From: CAZJHX01 sp964545715
GTDB taxonomy: Bacteria; Myxococcota_A; UBA9042; GCA-2863065
Reading direction: 5' to 3'
NCBI GenBank assembly: GCA_964545715.1
Contig: CAZJHX010000229.1
Coordinates: 1 to 13,057, forward strand
Length of the DNA stretch: 13,057 bases
Positions 6,758 to 13,057 of the stretch are shown piece by piece. Position numbers and translations under genes: made by a program. The notes below the pieces were generated by a model that saw only the letters and a program-made list of their open reading frames with translations, ran no database searches and was not told where the DNA came from. Positions within the stretch are counted from its first letter, which is position 1; each line of letters opens with the position of its first letter.

Positions 6758-7731
6758 GCACGATGAACATCATCCAGTCCGTGAACTCGGCGCTGGATTT
6801 GGCTATGGCGCAGGACGATCGGGTCGTGGTGCTGGGAGAGGATGTCGGCAAGTTCGGCGGCGTCTTTCGGGCGACTGCGGGCCTGCACGAGCGGTACGGC
6901 GCGGATCGCGTGATCGACACGCCGCTGTCCGAGGGCGGCATTATCGGTACGGCGATCGGGATGGCGCTGTATGGGCTGCGGCCGGTGCCGGAGATCCAGT
7001 TTGCGGACTTCATCTACCCGGGCTTTGACCAGATCGTCAGCGAGCTGGCCAAGTACCGCTACCGATCGGGGGGCCACTTCACGGCGCCGGTCGTCATTCG
7101 CACGCCGTTTGGCGGCGGCATCCGCGGCGGCCTCTACCACAGCCAGAGCAACGAGGCGTATTTCGCGCACACCGCCGGGCTGAAAGTGGTGATTCCGTCG
7201 GGCCCGTACGAGGCCAAGGGGCTGCTGCTGTCGGCGATCGAGGACGACGATCCGGTGGTCTTCATGGAGCCCAAGCGGGTGTACCGGGCGGCCAAGGCCG
7301 AGGTGCCGACGGACTACTACACGCTGCCCATCGGCCAGGCGGCGGTGCTGCGAGAGGGCGCGGACGTCACCGTGATCACGTACGGCGCCATGGTGCACAC
7401 GGCGCTGGAGGCGGCTAAGGCGGCGCAGGAGCAGCACAGCATCTCGCTGGAGGTCATCGACATCCGCTCGCTGGTGCCTCTGGACGTGGATACGATCGCA
7501 GCCAGCGCGCAGAAGACCGGCCGCATCGTCGTGGTGCACGAGGCTCCGCAGACCTGCGGCTTCGGCGCCGAGTTGGTGACACAGGTGCAAGAGCGCGCCT
7601 TCTGGTATCTGGAGGCGCCGATCAAGCGCGTCGCCGGACTGGATACGCCGTTCCCGCACACTTTGGAGCACGAATACCTGCCCAGCGCAGCCCGCATTGT
7701 CGGCGCGGCGGTGGAGACAATCGAGGCTTAG
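6754..7731 (+). CDS. bkdB: Branched-chain 2-oxoacid dehydrogenase E1 component, beta subunit
   Basis: With E1 alpha it forms the thiamine-diphosphate-dependent decarboxylase of the complex. The product has 325 residues, normal length. It has GEDVGKFGG, TPLSEGGIIG (E60 contacts the thiazolium/aminopyrimidine system), GGLYHSQSNEAYFAH (H129) and EAPIKRVAGLDTPFPH. LYHSQ...EAYFAH, IEDDDPVVFMEPKRVYRA and DTPFPH resemble mitochondrial BCKDH E1 beta more than pyruvate dehydrogenase E1 beta. The TTG start at 6754 is favoured by GGAG 6 bases upstream; ATG at 6763 is the alternative. Its TAG stop lies within the strong Shine-Dalgarno of the E2 gene. The symbol follows common Bkd usage and is provisional. 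Confidence 0.92.
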   Translation: MSTMNIIQSVNSALDLAMAQDDRVVVLGEDVGKFGGVFRATAGLHERYGADRVIDTPLSEGGIIGTAIGMALYGLRPVPEIQFADFIYPGFDQIVSELAKYRYRSGGHFTAPVVIRTPFGGGIRGGLYHSQSNEAYFAHTAGLKVVIPSGPYEAKGLLLSAIEDDDPVVFMEPKRVYRAAKAEVPTDYYTLPIGQAAVLREGADVTVITYGAMVHTALEAAKAAQEQHSISLEVIDIRSLVPLDVDTIAASAQKTGRIVVVHEAPQTCGFGAELVTQVQERAFWYLEAPIKRVAGLDTPFPHTLEHEYLPSAARIVGAAVETIEA

Positions 7732-7736
7732 GAGAG
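7730..7736 (+). promoter_or_regulatory. Strong ribosome-binding site for E2, overlapping the E1 beta stop
   Basis: AGGAGAG begins inside the TAG stop of E1 beta and ends 4 bases before the E2 ATG at 7741. It is the clearest Shine-Dalgarno in the block, consistent with the high E2 copy number needed for the complex core. Confidence 0.7.
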
Positions 7737-7740
7737 AAGC

Positions 7741-9081
7741 ATGTCGTACGAGTTCAAGCTGCCCGACATCGGGGAGGGCGTGGTTGAGGGAGAGATCGTC
7801 GGCTGGCTCGTCAAAGAGGGCGACGCGGTCGGCGAGGACCAGCCGATCGTGGAGGTGCTGACGGACAAGGCGACGGTGGTGATCCCAAGCCCCAAGGCGG
7901 GGACCGTGGCCAAGATTCCGTGGGCGGCGGGCGACATCGTGCCGGTCGGAGACACGCTGATCGTGCTGGACGGCACTGGCGACACCGCGGCCCCTGCGCC
8001 GGTCGCTGCTCCGCCCGCGCCGGAACCGACGCCTGCGCCGGAGCCCGTACATGTCCCGCCGCCGGCCCCGCAGCCCGCGCATGCGCCCGTTCAGCCGCCA
8101 CCGGCCCCCGCTGAGCCGCCGCCGGCCCCCGCTCAGCAGGTCGCCGTCGCCGCTCCCGCTGCCAACCGCGGTCGCGTGCTGGCGGCGCCTTCGACTCGAC
8201 GCCTGGCGCGCGAGCTTGGCGTGGACATTCACACGGTCGCGGGCAGCGGCAAAGCGGGACGCGTCACGCGCGAAGATGTCGAGCGTGCCGCCAACGGCTC
8301 GGCGGGTCCAGCCACGCCTGCACAGGCCCCGGTCACTGCCGTGGCCACCGCTCGGGTCGCGCCCGCGACGCCCAAGCTGGCGGGTGAGCGCGTCAAGCTG
8401 CGCGGCATCCGGCGGGCCCAGGCCAACGCCATGGTGCAGTCGTTCTTTACCGCGCCGCACTTCACCTTTGTCGAAGAGGTGGACATGACAAACCTGGTCG
8501 CGCTGCGCAAGCGGATGCGACCACTGGCCCAGGCGCGCGGCACGGACCTGACGTACATGCCCTTCATCATCAAGGGCTGCGCCATCATGCTGAAGGAGCA
8601 CCCGTGGCTGAACTCGTCGCTGGACGACGAGGCCCAGGAGGTCGTGTTCCACACCAGCTACAACATCGGCATCGCGGTGGCGACCGACCGCGGCCTGACG
8701 GTGCCGGTCATCCACAGCGCGGACACAAAGAGCCTGCTGGAGGTGCAAGCTGAGGTCGCCGAGAAGGCCGAGAAGGCGCGCAACCTGAAGCTCACGCCGG
8801 ATGACGTCTCGGGCGGCAGCTTTACGATCACGTCGCTGGGCAAGGTGGGCGGCATTCTGGCCACCCCGATCCTGACGCCTGGCGAGGTCGCGATCGTGGG
8901 CATCCACCGGATCTTCGACCGCCCCGTGTGGGAGGACGGCCAGTGGGTGCCGCGCAAGCTGATGTACGTGTCGGCCAGCTTCGACCACCGCGTGGTGGAC
9001 GGCTACACGGGCGCGACGGCCATTCAGCGGCTGCGACAGCTGCTGGAGGACCCGGACCTGTTTCTGCTGGACCTGAAATAG
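7741..9081 (+). CDS. bkdC: 2-oxoacid dehydrogenase E2 (dihydrolipoamide branched-chain acyltransferase)
   Basis: E2 forms the core of the complex and moves the acyl group from E1 to CoA on a swinging lipoyl arm. The product has 446 residues. One lipoyl domain occupies residues 1-78, with K43 in EVLTDKATV as the lipoylation site. A Pro/Ala linker (~80-140) contains a short direct repeat (PPPAPAEPPPAPAQ). The peripheral subunit-binding domain lies at ~147-183 (APSTRRLARELG to REDVERA), and the acyltransferase domain at ~215-446, with catalytic H416 and D420 in SFDHRVVDG. A single lipoyl domain is typical of BCKDH-type E2. The gene lies between E1 beta and E1 alpha; its TAG directly abuts the GTG start of the next gene. 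Substrate class is inferred from the E1 partners. Confidence 0.93.
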   Translation: MSYEFKLPDIGEGVVEGEIVGWLVKEGDAVGEDQPIVEVLTDKATVVIPSPKAGTVAKIPWAAGDIVPVGDTLIVLDGTGDTAAPAPVAAPPAPEPTPAPEPVHVPPPAPQPAHAPVQPPPAPAEPPPAPAQQVAVAAPAANRGRVLAAPSTRRLARELGVDIHTVAGSGKAGRVTREDVERAANGSAGPATPAQAPVTAVATARVAPATPKLAGERVKLRGIRRAQANAMVQSFFTAPHFTFVEEVDMTNLVALRKRMRPLAQARGTDLTYMPFIIKGCAIMLKEHPWLNSSLDDEAQEVVFHTSYNIGIAVATDRGLTVPVIHSADTKSLLEVQAEVAEKAEKARNLKLTPDDVSGGSFTITSLGKVGGILATPILTPGEVAIVGIHRIFDRPVWEDGQWVPRKLMYVSASFDHRVVDGYTGATAIQRLRQLLEDPDLFLLDLK

Positions 9082-10185
9082 GTGTCCGTGATCAAGCCGG
9101 AGCAGTCTGGCGCTGAGCCCACCCTGTATAGGGTGATCGGCGACGACGGCGTCATCGACCAGGCGACCGCCCCCGATCTGGGGCGCGACGACTACCTGGC
9201 GCTGTACAAGACCATGTCGCTGGTGCGCGCCATCGACGGGCGCATGATCACGCTGCAACGTCAGGGTCGCATCAGCTTCTACGGCGCGGCGACCGGGCAG
9301 GAGGGCGCGATCATCGGGTCCGGCTACGCGCTGGAGGACACCGACTGGGTTGCGCCCGCCCTGCGCGAGAGCGGCGTGGCGTTGCTGCGCGGATTCACGC
9401 TGGCGGACTACGTGAACCAGCTCTTCGGCAGCGACGAGGACATTCAGCGCGGCCGCCAGATGCCCTGCCATTACGGGCACAAAGACATGCGCTATCTGAC
9501 GCTGTCGTCGGTCATCGCCAACCAGCTGCCGCACGCGGTCGGCCTGGCGCTGGCCGCGCGCATCAAGGGCGAGTCGACCATCGCGCTGGCGCACATGGGC
9601 GACGGCGCGACCAGCGAGGGCGACTTCCATACCTCGCTGGAGTTCGCCGCGAGACTGAAGGCCCCGGTGCTGTTCTTCTGCCAGAACAACCAGTGGGCGA
9701 TCAGCACCGGCTGGAACAAGCAGACGGCGGCAAAGAGCATCGCCATCAAGGCGCGCGGTTATGGCATGGACGGCTATCGGGTGGACGGCAACGACGTGCT
9801 GGCCAGCTATGCGGTCACAAAGCACGTTGTCGACCAGATCCGGGAGACCGGGCGGCCGGCGTTTATCGAGGCGCTGACGTACCGGGTTGGAGCCCACTCC
9901 ACCAGCGACGATCCCAGCCGCTATCGCGACGAGTCGATCACCGAGCAGTGGAAGCTGCGCGACCCAATCGCGCGCATGCGCAAGGCGCTGGACGTGCTGG
10001 GCTGGTGGTCGAACGCCGAAGAAGAGGCCATGCAGGCCGACTACACCGCACGTATCAAGGCCGAGGTCATCCGCGGCGAGGCGGTGCCCAGACCCACACC
10101 CCAATCCCTGTTCGAAGACGTGTACGCCGAGAAGCCGCGACACCTGATCGAGCAGGAGCAGGAGCTCCTCAAATGGCTGACATAA
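9082..10185 (+). CDS. bkdA: Branched-chain 2-oxoacid dehydrogenase E1 component, alpha subunit
   Basis: This subunit carries most of the thiamine-diphosphate site and decarboxylates 2-oxoacids from Val, Leu and Ile. The product has 367 residues. The N-terminal YRVIGDDG, RQGRISFYG, GRQMPCHYGHKD and ISTGWNKQ match the BCKDH E1 alpha type. The thiamine motif is complete (GDG 173-175, NN 202-203). The active-site and phosphorylation-loop region GAHSTSDDPSRYRDE (H272) is intact, and the C-terminus has PRPTPQSLFEDVY. The GTG start immediately follows the E2 stop. The end overlaps lpd by 13 bases in another frame. It is the functional counterpart of the degenerate paralogue at 6020-6757. Placing E1 alpha after E2 is unusual; the common order is alpha, beta, E2. 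Confidence 0.93.
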   Translation: MSVIKPEQSGAEPTLYRVIGDDGVIDQATAPDLGRDDYLALYKTMSLVRAIDGRMITLQRQGRISFYGAATGQEGAIIGSGYALEDTDWVAPALRESGVALLRGFTLADYVNQLFGSDEDIQRGRQMPCHYGHKDMRYLTLSSVIANQLPHAVGLALAARIKGESTIALAHMGDGATSEGDFHTSLEFAARLKAPVLFFCQNNQWAISTGWNKQTAAKSIAIKARGYGMDGYRVDGNDVLASYAVTKHVVDQIRETGRPAFIEALTYRVGAHSTSDDPSRYRDESITEQWKLRDPIARMRKALDVLGWWSNAEEEAMQADYTARIKAEVIRGEAVPRPTPQSLFEDVYAEKPRHLIEQEQELLKWLT

Positions 10186-11576
10186 AAACGGGCGCCGTCG
10201 TGATCGGCGCGGGTCCGGGCGGCTACGTGTGTGCCATCCGGCTGGCGCAGCTCGGGATCGACACCGTGTGCGTGGAGAAAGAGTACATGGGCGGCGTGTG
10301 CCTCAACGTGGGCTGCATCCCGTCCAAGGCCTTGATCACCGCCAGCAAGACGGTCGCCAAAACGCAGTCGGCCAAGGCGATGGGCATCACGATCAAGGGC
10401 GTCAGCGTGGACATGAAGGCCATGCAGAAGTGGAAGGGCGGCATCGTCAAAAAGCTCACCGGCGGCGTCGGCCAGCTGCTCAAGGGCAACGGCGTCAAGA
10501 ACGTGATGGGCACGGCGACGCTGACCAGCCGAAACACGGTGCAGGTCACCGGCAGCGACGGCGCGATCACCAACATCTCGGCCAACGCCATCGTCATCGC
10601 CACCGGCAGCCGGCCGCTGCAGATCCCGGGCTTTGAGTTCGACAACAAGCATATCCTGGACTCCACCGGCGGACTGGCGCTGGATGCGCTGCCCAAGCAT
10701 CTGGTGGTGATCGGCGGCGGCTACATCGGTCTGGAGTTGGGCGGCACCTACGCGCGACTGGGCTCCAAGGTCACGGTCGTGGAGATGATGCCGCAGCTGC
10801 TGCCCGGCTTCGACATGGACATCGTGCGCCCGGTGCAGCGCAAGCTGAAGAAGGCGGACGCGGACATCCTGCTCGAGCACAAAGCGCTGGGCTGGTCGAA
10901 GAAGGGCAAGCGCCTCGTCTGCAGTGTGGAGGACAGCAGCGGCGCCAAGAAGGACATCGCCTGCGACAAGATCCTGGTGACGGTGGGCCGGCGCCCCAAC
11001 TCCGAGAACCTGGGCCTGGCGGCGTTGGGCGTCAAGGTGGAGCGCGGCTTCATCACGGTGGACGACCAGCTCAAGACCAACGTGCCGGGCGTGTACGCGA
11101 TCGGTGACGTAGCGGGCAACCCGATGCTGGCGCACAAGGCCATGATGGAGGGCGAGGTCGTCGCCGAGGTCATCGCAGGCAAGAATGTGGCGTTTGACTG
11201 CGTCGTGCCCGCCATCGTGTTCACCAGCCCCGAGGTGGCGGTGGTCGGGATGACGGCCAAAGAAGCCAAGGACCAGGGCATCGAGGTGCTGACGGGCAAG
11301 TATCCGTTTGCGGGGCTGGGCCGCGCGATGACCACGGGCGAGACCGACGGCTTCGTGCGCGTGATCGTGGCCAAAGAGGGGCACGCGATTCTGGGCGCGC
11401 AGATCGTAGGACCGCAGGCCAGCGACCTGATCGCAGAGGCCGGCTTCGCCGTGGAGATGGGTGCGGTGGCCGACGACATCGGCTTGACGATCCACAGCCA
11501 CCCAACGCTGTCGGAGGCCTTTATGGAGGCCACCAAGGCGGCGGTCGGTGAAGCTGTGCACCTGATCAATCGCTAG
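10173..11576 (+). CDS. lpd: Dihydrolipoyl dehydrogenase (E3)
   Basis: E3 reoxidises dihydrolipoyl groups on E2 with FAD and passes electrons to NAD+. From ATG at 10173 the product is 467 residues, the normal length; the frame is open far upstream, but that part is antisense-free shadow of E1 alpha. GGAG lies 8 bases before the ATG. Visible motifs: FAD-binding GAGPGG (12-17), redox disulfide C43/C48 in GGVCLNVGCIPSK, ATGSRP, NAD-binding VIGGGYIGLELG (~178-190), VTVGRRPN, YAIGDVAG, and the catalytic pair H443/E448 in HSHPTLSE at the C-terminus. The gene overlaps E1 alpha by 13 bases and may provide E3 to other 2-oxoacid dehydrogenases as well. Confidence 0.96.
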   Translation: MADIKTGAVVIGAGPGGYVCAIRLAQLGIDTVCVEKEYMGGVCLNVGCIPSKALITASKTVAKTQSAKAMGITIKGVSVDMKAMQKWKGGIVKKLTGGVGQLLKGNGVKNVMGTATLTSRNTVQVTGSDGAITNISANAIVIATGSRPLQIPGFEFDNKHILDSTGGLALDALPKHLVVIGGGYIGLELGGTYARLGSKVTVVEMMPQLLPGFDMDIVRPVQRKLKKADADILLEHKALGWSKKGKRLVCSVEDSSGAKKDIACDKILVTVGRRPNSENLGLAALGVKVERGFITVDDQLKTNVPGVYAIGDVAGNPMLAHKAMMEGEVVAEVIAGKNVAFDCVVPAIVFTSPEVAVVGMTAKEAKDQGIEVLTGKYPFAGLGRAMTTGETDGFVRVIVAKEGHAILGAQIVGPQASDLIAEAGFAVEMGAVADDIGLTIHSHPTLSEAFMEATKAAVGEAVHLINR

Positions 11577-11583
11577 GCCCGGC

Positions 11584-12198
11584 ATCGAGGTCCGCGACCT
11601 GGGGCGGCTGGACTACGCCGCGACCCACGCCCTGCAAAAACAGCTGGTGGAGGACCGCACGGCCGGTCGGGTGGGCGACACCCTGATCCTGGTCGAGCAC
11701 GACCACGTCTTCACGCGCGGGCGCAAGAGCCGCGATCTGGCCAACATTTTGGATGCCCGCGACGTGCCGGTCGTGGCGGTCGAGCGCGGCGGCGACGTGA
11801 CCTATCACGGCCCGGGCCAGTTGGTGGCCTATCCGGTGGTCATGCTGCCGGAGGACGCACGTGACGCCCCCAAGTTCATCCGCCGGCTGGAGGGCTGGAT
11901 CATCGCCGCCATGGCCGAGCTGGACATCGCCGACGGCAAGCGGCGCCCCCCGCTCTCAGGCGTGTGGTGCCGTAAAAAGAAGGTGGCCTCCGTCGGCGTG
12001 GCGGTCACCGCAAAGTGGGTCACGTGGCACGGCATCGCCCTGAACGTGTGCACGGACCTCAATTACTTCCAGCGCATCAACCCGTGCGGCCTGGAGTCCC
12101 AGGTCATGAGCTCGCTCAGCGCCCTCACCGGCCGCTACATCTCGGTCGCAGACGCCCGCGCGGCTCTGATGACGACAATCAGACAATTTTTCCCCTGA
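11584..12198 (+). CDS. lipB: Lipoyl(octanoyl) transferase, start codon apparently non-canonical
   Basis: LipB transfers octanoate from acyl carrier protein to the lipoyl-domain lysine; LipA then adds sulfur. Motifs (numbered from ATC at 11584): EVRDLGRLDY at the N-terminus, LVEHDHVFTRGR, RGGDVTYHGPGQ (68-79), catalytic K133 in KKVASVGV, WHGIALNV, and catalytic C168 in INPCGL. Family similarity clearly begins at GIEVRDLG (11581), but the frame has no ATG, GTG or TTG between the stop at 11563-11565 and GTG at 11647. Starting at 11647 would remove the first strand and helix. Candidates are ATC at 11584 (AGG 6 bases upstream), ATC at 11569 overlapping the lpd end, or a sequence error. The gene ends the lipoyl/BCKDH block. 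Confidence 0.85.
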   Translation: MEVRDLGRLDYAATHALQKQLVEDRTAGRVGDTLILVEHDHVFTRGRKSRDLANILDARDVPVVAVERGGDVTYHGPGQLVAYPVVMLPEDARDAPKFIRRLEGWIIAAMAELDIADGKRRPPLSGVWCRKKKVASVGVAVTAKWVTWHGIALNVCTDLNYFQRINPCGLESQVMSSLSALTGRYISVADARAALMTTIRQFFP

Positions 12199-12235
12199 AG
12201 AAATCTTTTCTCAGACACGTACGTTTGGACTTCCC

Positions 12236-12249
12236 ACTCGGGGCCGAGT
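12236..12249 (+). terminator. Small hairpin after lipB, possible weak terminator
   Basis: ACTCG, loop GGGC, CGAGT forms a 5-bp stem 37 bases after the lipB stop. No T-run follows, so it is at best a weak intrinsic terminator. I see no better candidate between lipB and the next gene. Confidence 0.25.
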
Positions 12250-12373
12250 CATGTTAGACGAGGCCTGACGCAACGCGAGGTCCGTGGCGACACCATTAGT
12301 TTGGGTGCCCCCGCAAGCGTCGATACGAGAGCAATCCGCGGGACAATCTAGACGTTTTTGTTTGGGTGGCACC

Positions 12374-12997
12374 ATGCGTTCGATGCTTTTCTGTCTTTCA
12401 ATTCTTGTGATCATCACGACCCTTCCGGCCTGCCAGCAGGACGGACACGACACTACAATTGGCCTGACCGCGATGGGTCTGGTCGAGGGCACGCCTGAGG
12501 CTGTCGGCCTGCTCAAGCGCCTCAACCACGAGACCACGACCACAGCCGTGCTCGTCGAGGGCGCCGGCTTGGATCCGGCCGCCGCAGAGGCGCTGACCGA
12601 TCACCGCCTGGGCGCCGACGGCGTCTTCGGCACAGATGACGACGGCGTATTCGAGACCCTGCTGGACATCGAGGAGGTCTGGGCGCTGACCCCGTCCGAC
12701 ATCGATCGACTGCAGGCCTGGCTGGCCGACACGGGCTGGATCCCGCGCGAGACCGACACGCTCGGTACCTGGCTGGGCATCGAGTTCTCGGCTGCGACGG
12801 CCTGGGCCACGCTTGAGCTGACCAACCACGCGACACCTCAGTTTCTGGCCACCGACGTAGGCCTCGAGCAACCCGTCATCGACACGCTGCTCGCCGCGCG
12901 CCCCCTGATGTCGGTGGCGCACCTGGCGTCGCTGGACGTCATCGACCACCACCGGCTGCAGCGCCTCAAAGAGACGGCGTGCGCCGTGGTGAACTAA
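12374..12997 (+). CDS. Lipoprotein with two helix-hairpin-helix-like repeats, function unknown
   Basis: The product has 207 residues from ATG at 12374; GGGTGG lies just upstream, and the longer frame from 12284 would bury the signal peptide. Residues 1-20 form a lipoprotein signal with lipobox LPAC (C20); Gln at +2 favours the outer membrane. Two related modules follow, at ~39-120 and ~141-204. Each has an initial helix ending in LxxLN or LELTN, a variable-length segment, and an ...L.xLxxVxxLxxxxxxRLQ helix-hairpin-helix-like end. Module 1 contains HRLGADGVFGTDDDGVF, a form I associate with repeats in deltaproteobacterial exported proteins related to the ComEA-type HHH fold. There is no enzymatic motif. 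It is separated from lipB by 175 bp of more AT-rich sequence and is probably an independent unit. Confidence 0.75.
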   Translation: MRSMLFCLSILVIITTLPACQQDGHDTTIGLTAMGLVEGTPEAVGLLKRLNHETTTTAVLVEGAGLDPAAAEALTDHRLGADGVFGTDDDGVFETLLDIEEVWALTPSDIDRLQAWLADTGWIPRETDTLGTWLGIEFSAATAWATLELTNHATPQFLATDVGLEQPVIDTLLAARPLMSVAHLASLDVIDHHRLQRLKETACAVVN

Positions 12998-13057
12998 CGC
13001 CACACCTGAGACGACAGGCACTTGTAAATAGCTGCCAAAGACGACCCGGATACTTTA

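Noticed and set aside
6538..10143. 1201-codon minus-strand open frame
   Set aside because: It is a GC-rich shadow of pseudo-E1 alpha, E1 beta, E2 and E1 alpha, all of which show family motifs on the plus strand.
9693..10172. Upstream in-frame extension of lpd giving a 627-residue protein
   Set aside because: The extension is out-of-frame E1 alpha sequence; Lpd family similarity and a good ribosome-binding site place the start at 10173.
10041..11585. 514-codon minus-strand open frame
   Set aside because: It is antisense to lpd; His/Asp/Arg-rich composition typical of shadow frames.
12221..12226. Self-complementary ACGTAC-type sequence after lipB considered as an operator
   Set aside because: It is too short and isolated, with no second copy or regulator nearby.

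Overview
The window is GC-rich, with dense codon-biased genes, many 4-base gene overlaps and several GTG/TTG starts. Those traits, a two-subunit branched-chain-type E1, lipoproteins with acidic low-complexity tails and a lipoprotein with HHH-like repeats point to a bacterium of the Myxococcota or another former deltaproteobacterial lineage. This placement is inference from style, not from a marker gene.

Layout. The minus strand (1-2961) holds one uninterrupted reading frame. It encodes a ~944-residue exported protein rich in predicted beta structure, with a signal peptide and a C-terminal membrane anchor. The same frame then runs without a stop into the start of peptidyl-tRNA hydrolase (Pth), which leaves the window at its left edge. 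A 106-bp divergent promoter region separates this from the plus-strand genes. First comes a 229-residue protein with an N-terminal zinc ribbon, a lipoprotein-like membrane segment and an acidic tail carrying repeated YGGPGF/YGVP motifs (3068-3757). It overlaps a radical SAM/SPASM enzyme by 4 bases (3754-5073). After a 35-bp gap a tight seven-gene block follows: lipA, a degenerate E1-alpha paralogue, E1-beta, E2, E1-alpha, dihydrolipoyl dehydrogenase and lipB (5109-12198). A separate lipoprotein with two helix-hairpin-helix-like repeats closes the window (12374-12997).

How the genes work together. E1-alpha, E1-beta, E2 and Lpd form a complete 2-oxoacid dehydrogenase. Its E1 subunits carry the motifs of branched-chain 2-oxoacid dehydrogenase (BCKDH), which makes isobutyryl-, isovaleryl- and 2-methylbutyryl-CoA from valine, leucine and isoleucine. 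LipB and LipA in the same block make the lipoyl cofactor on E2, so the operon carries both the complex and its cofactor assembly. The short E1-alpha paralogue lacks key thiamine-diphosphate and active-site residues and sits where the active E1-alpha gene usually lies, which suggests a regulatory or structural pseudoenzyme.

The best candidates for something undescribed are the pair formed by the radical SAM/SPASM enzyme and the YGGPGF-repeat protein (a likely maturase and its substrate), the membrane protein-Pth fusion frame, and the non-catalytic E1-alpha paralogue.
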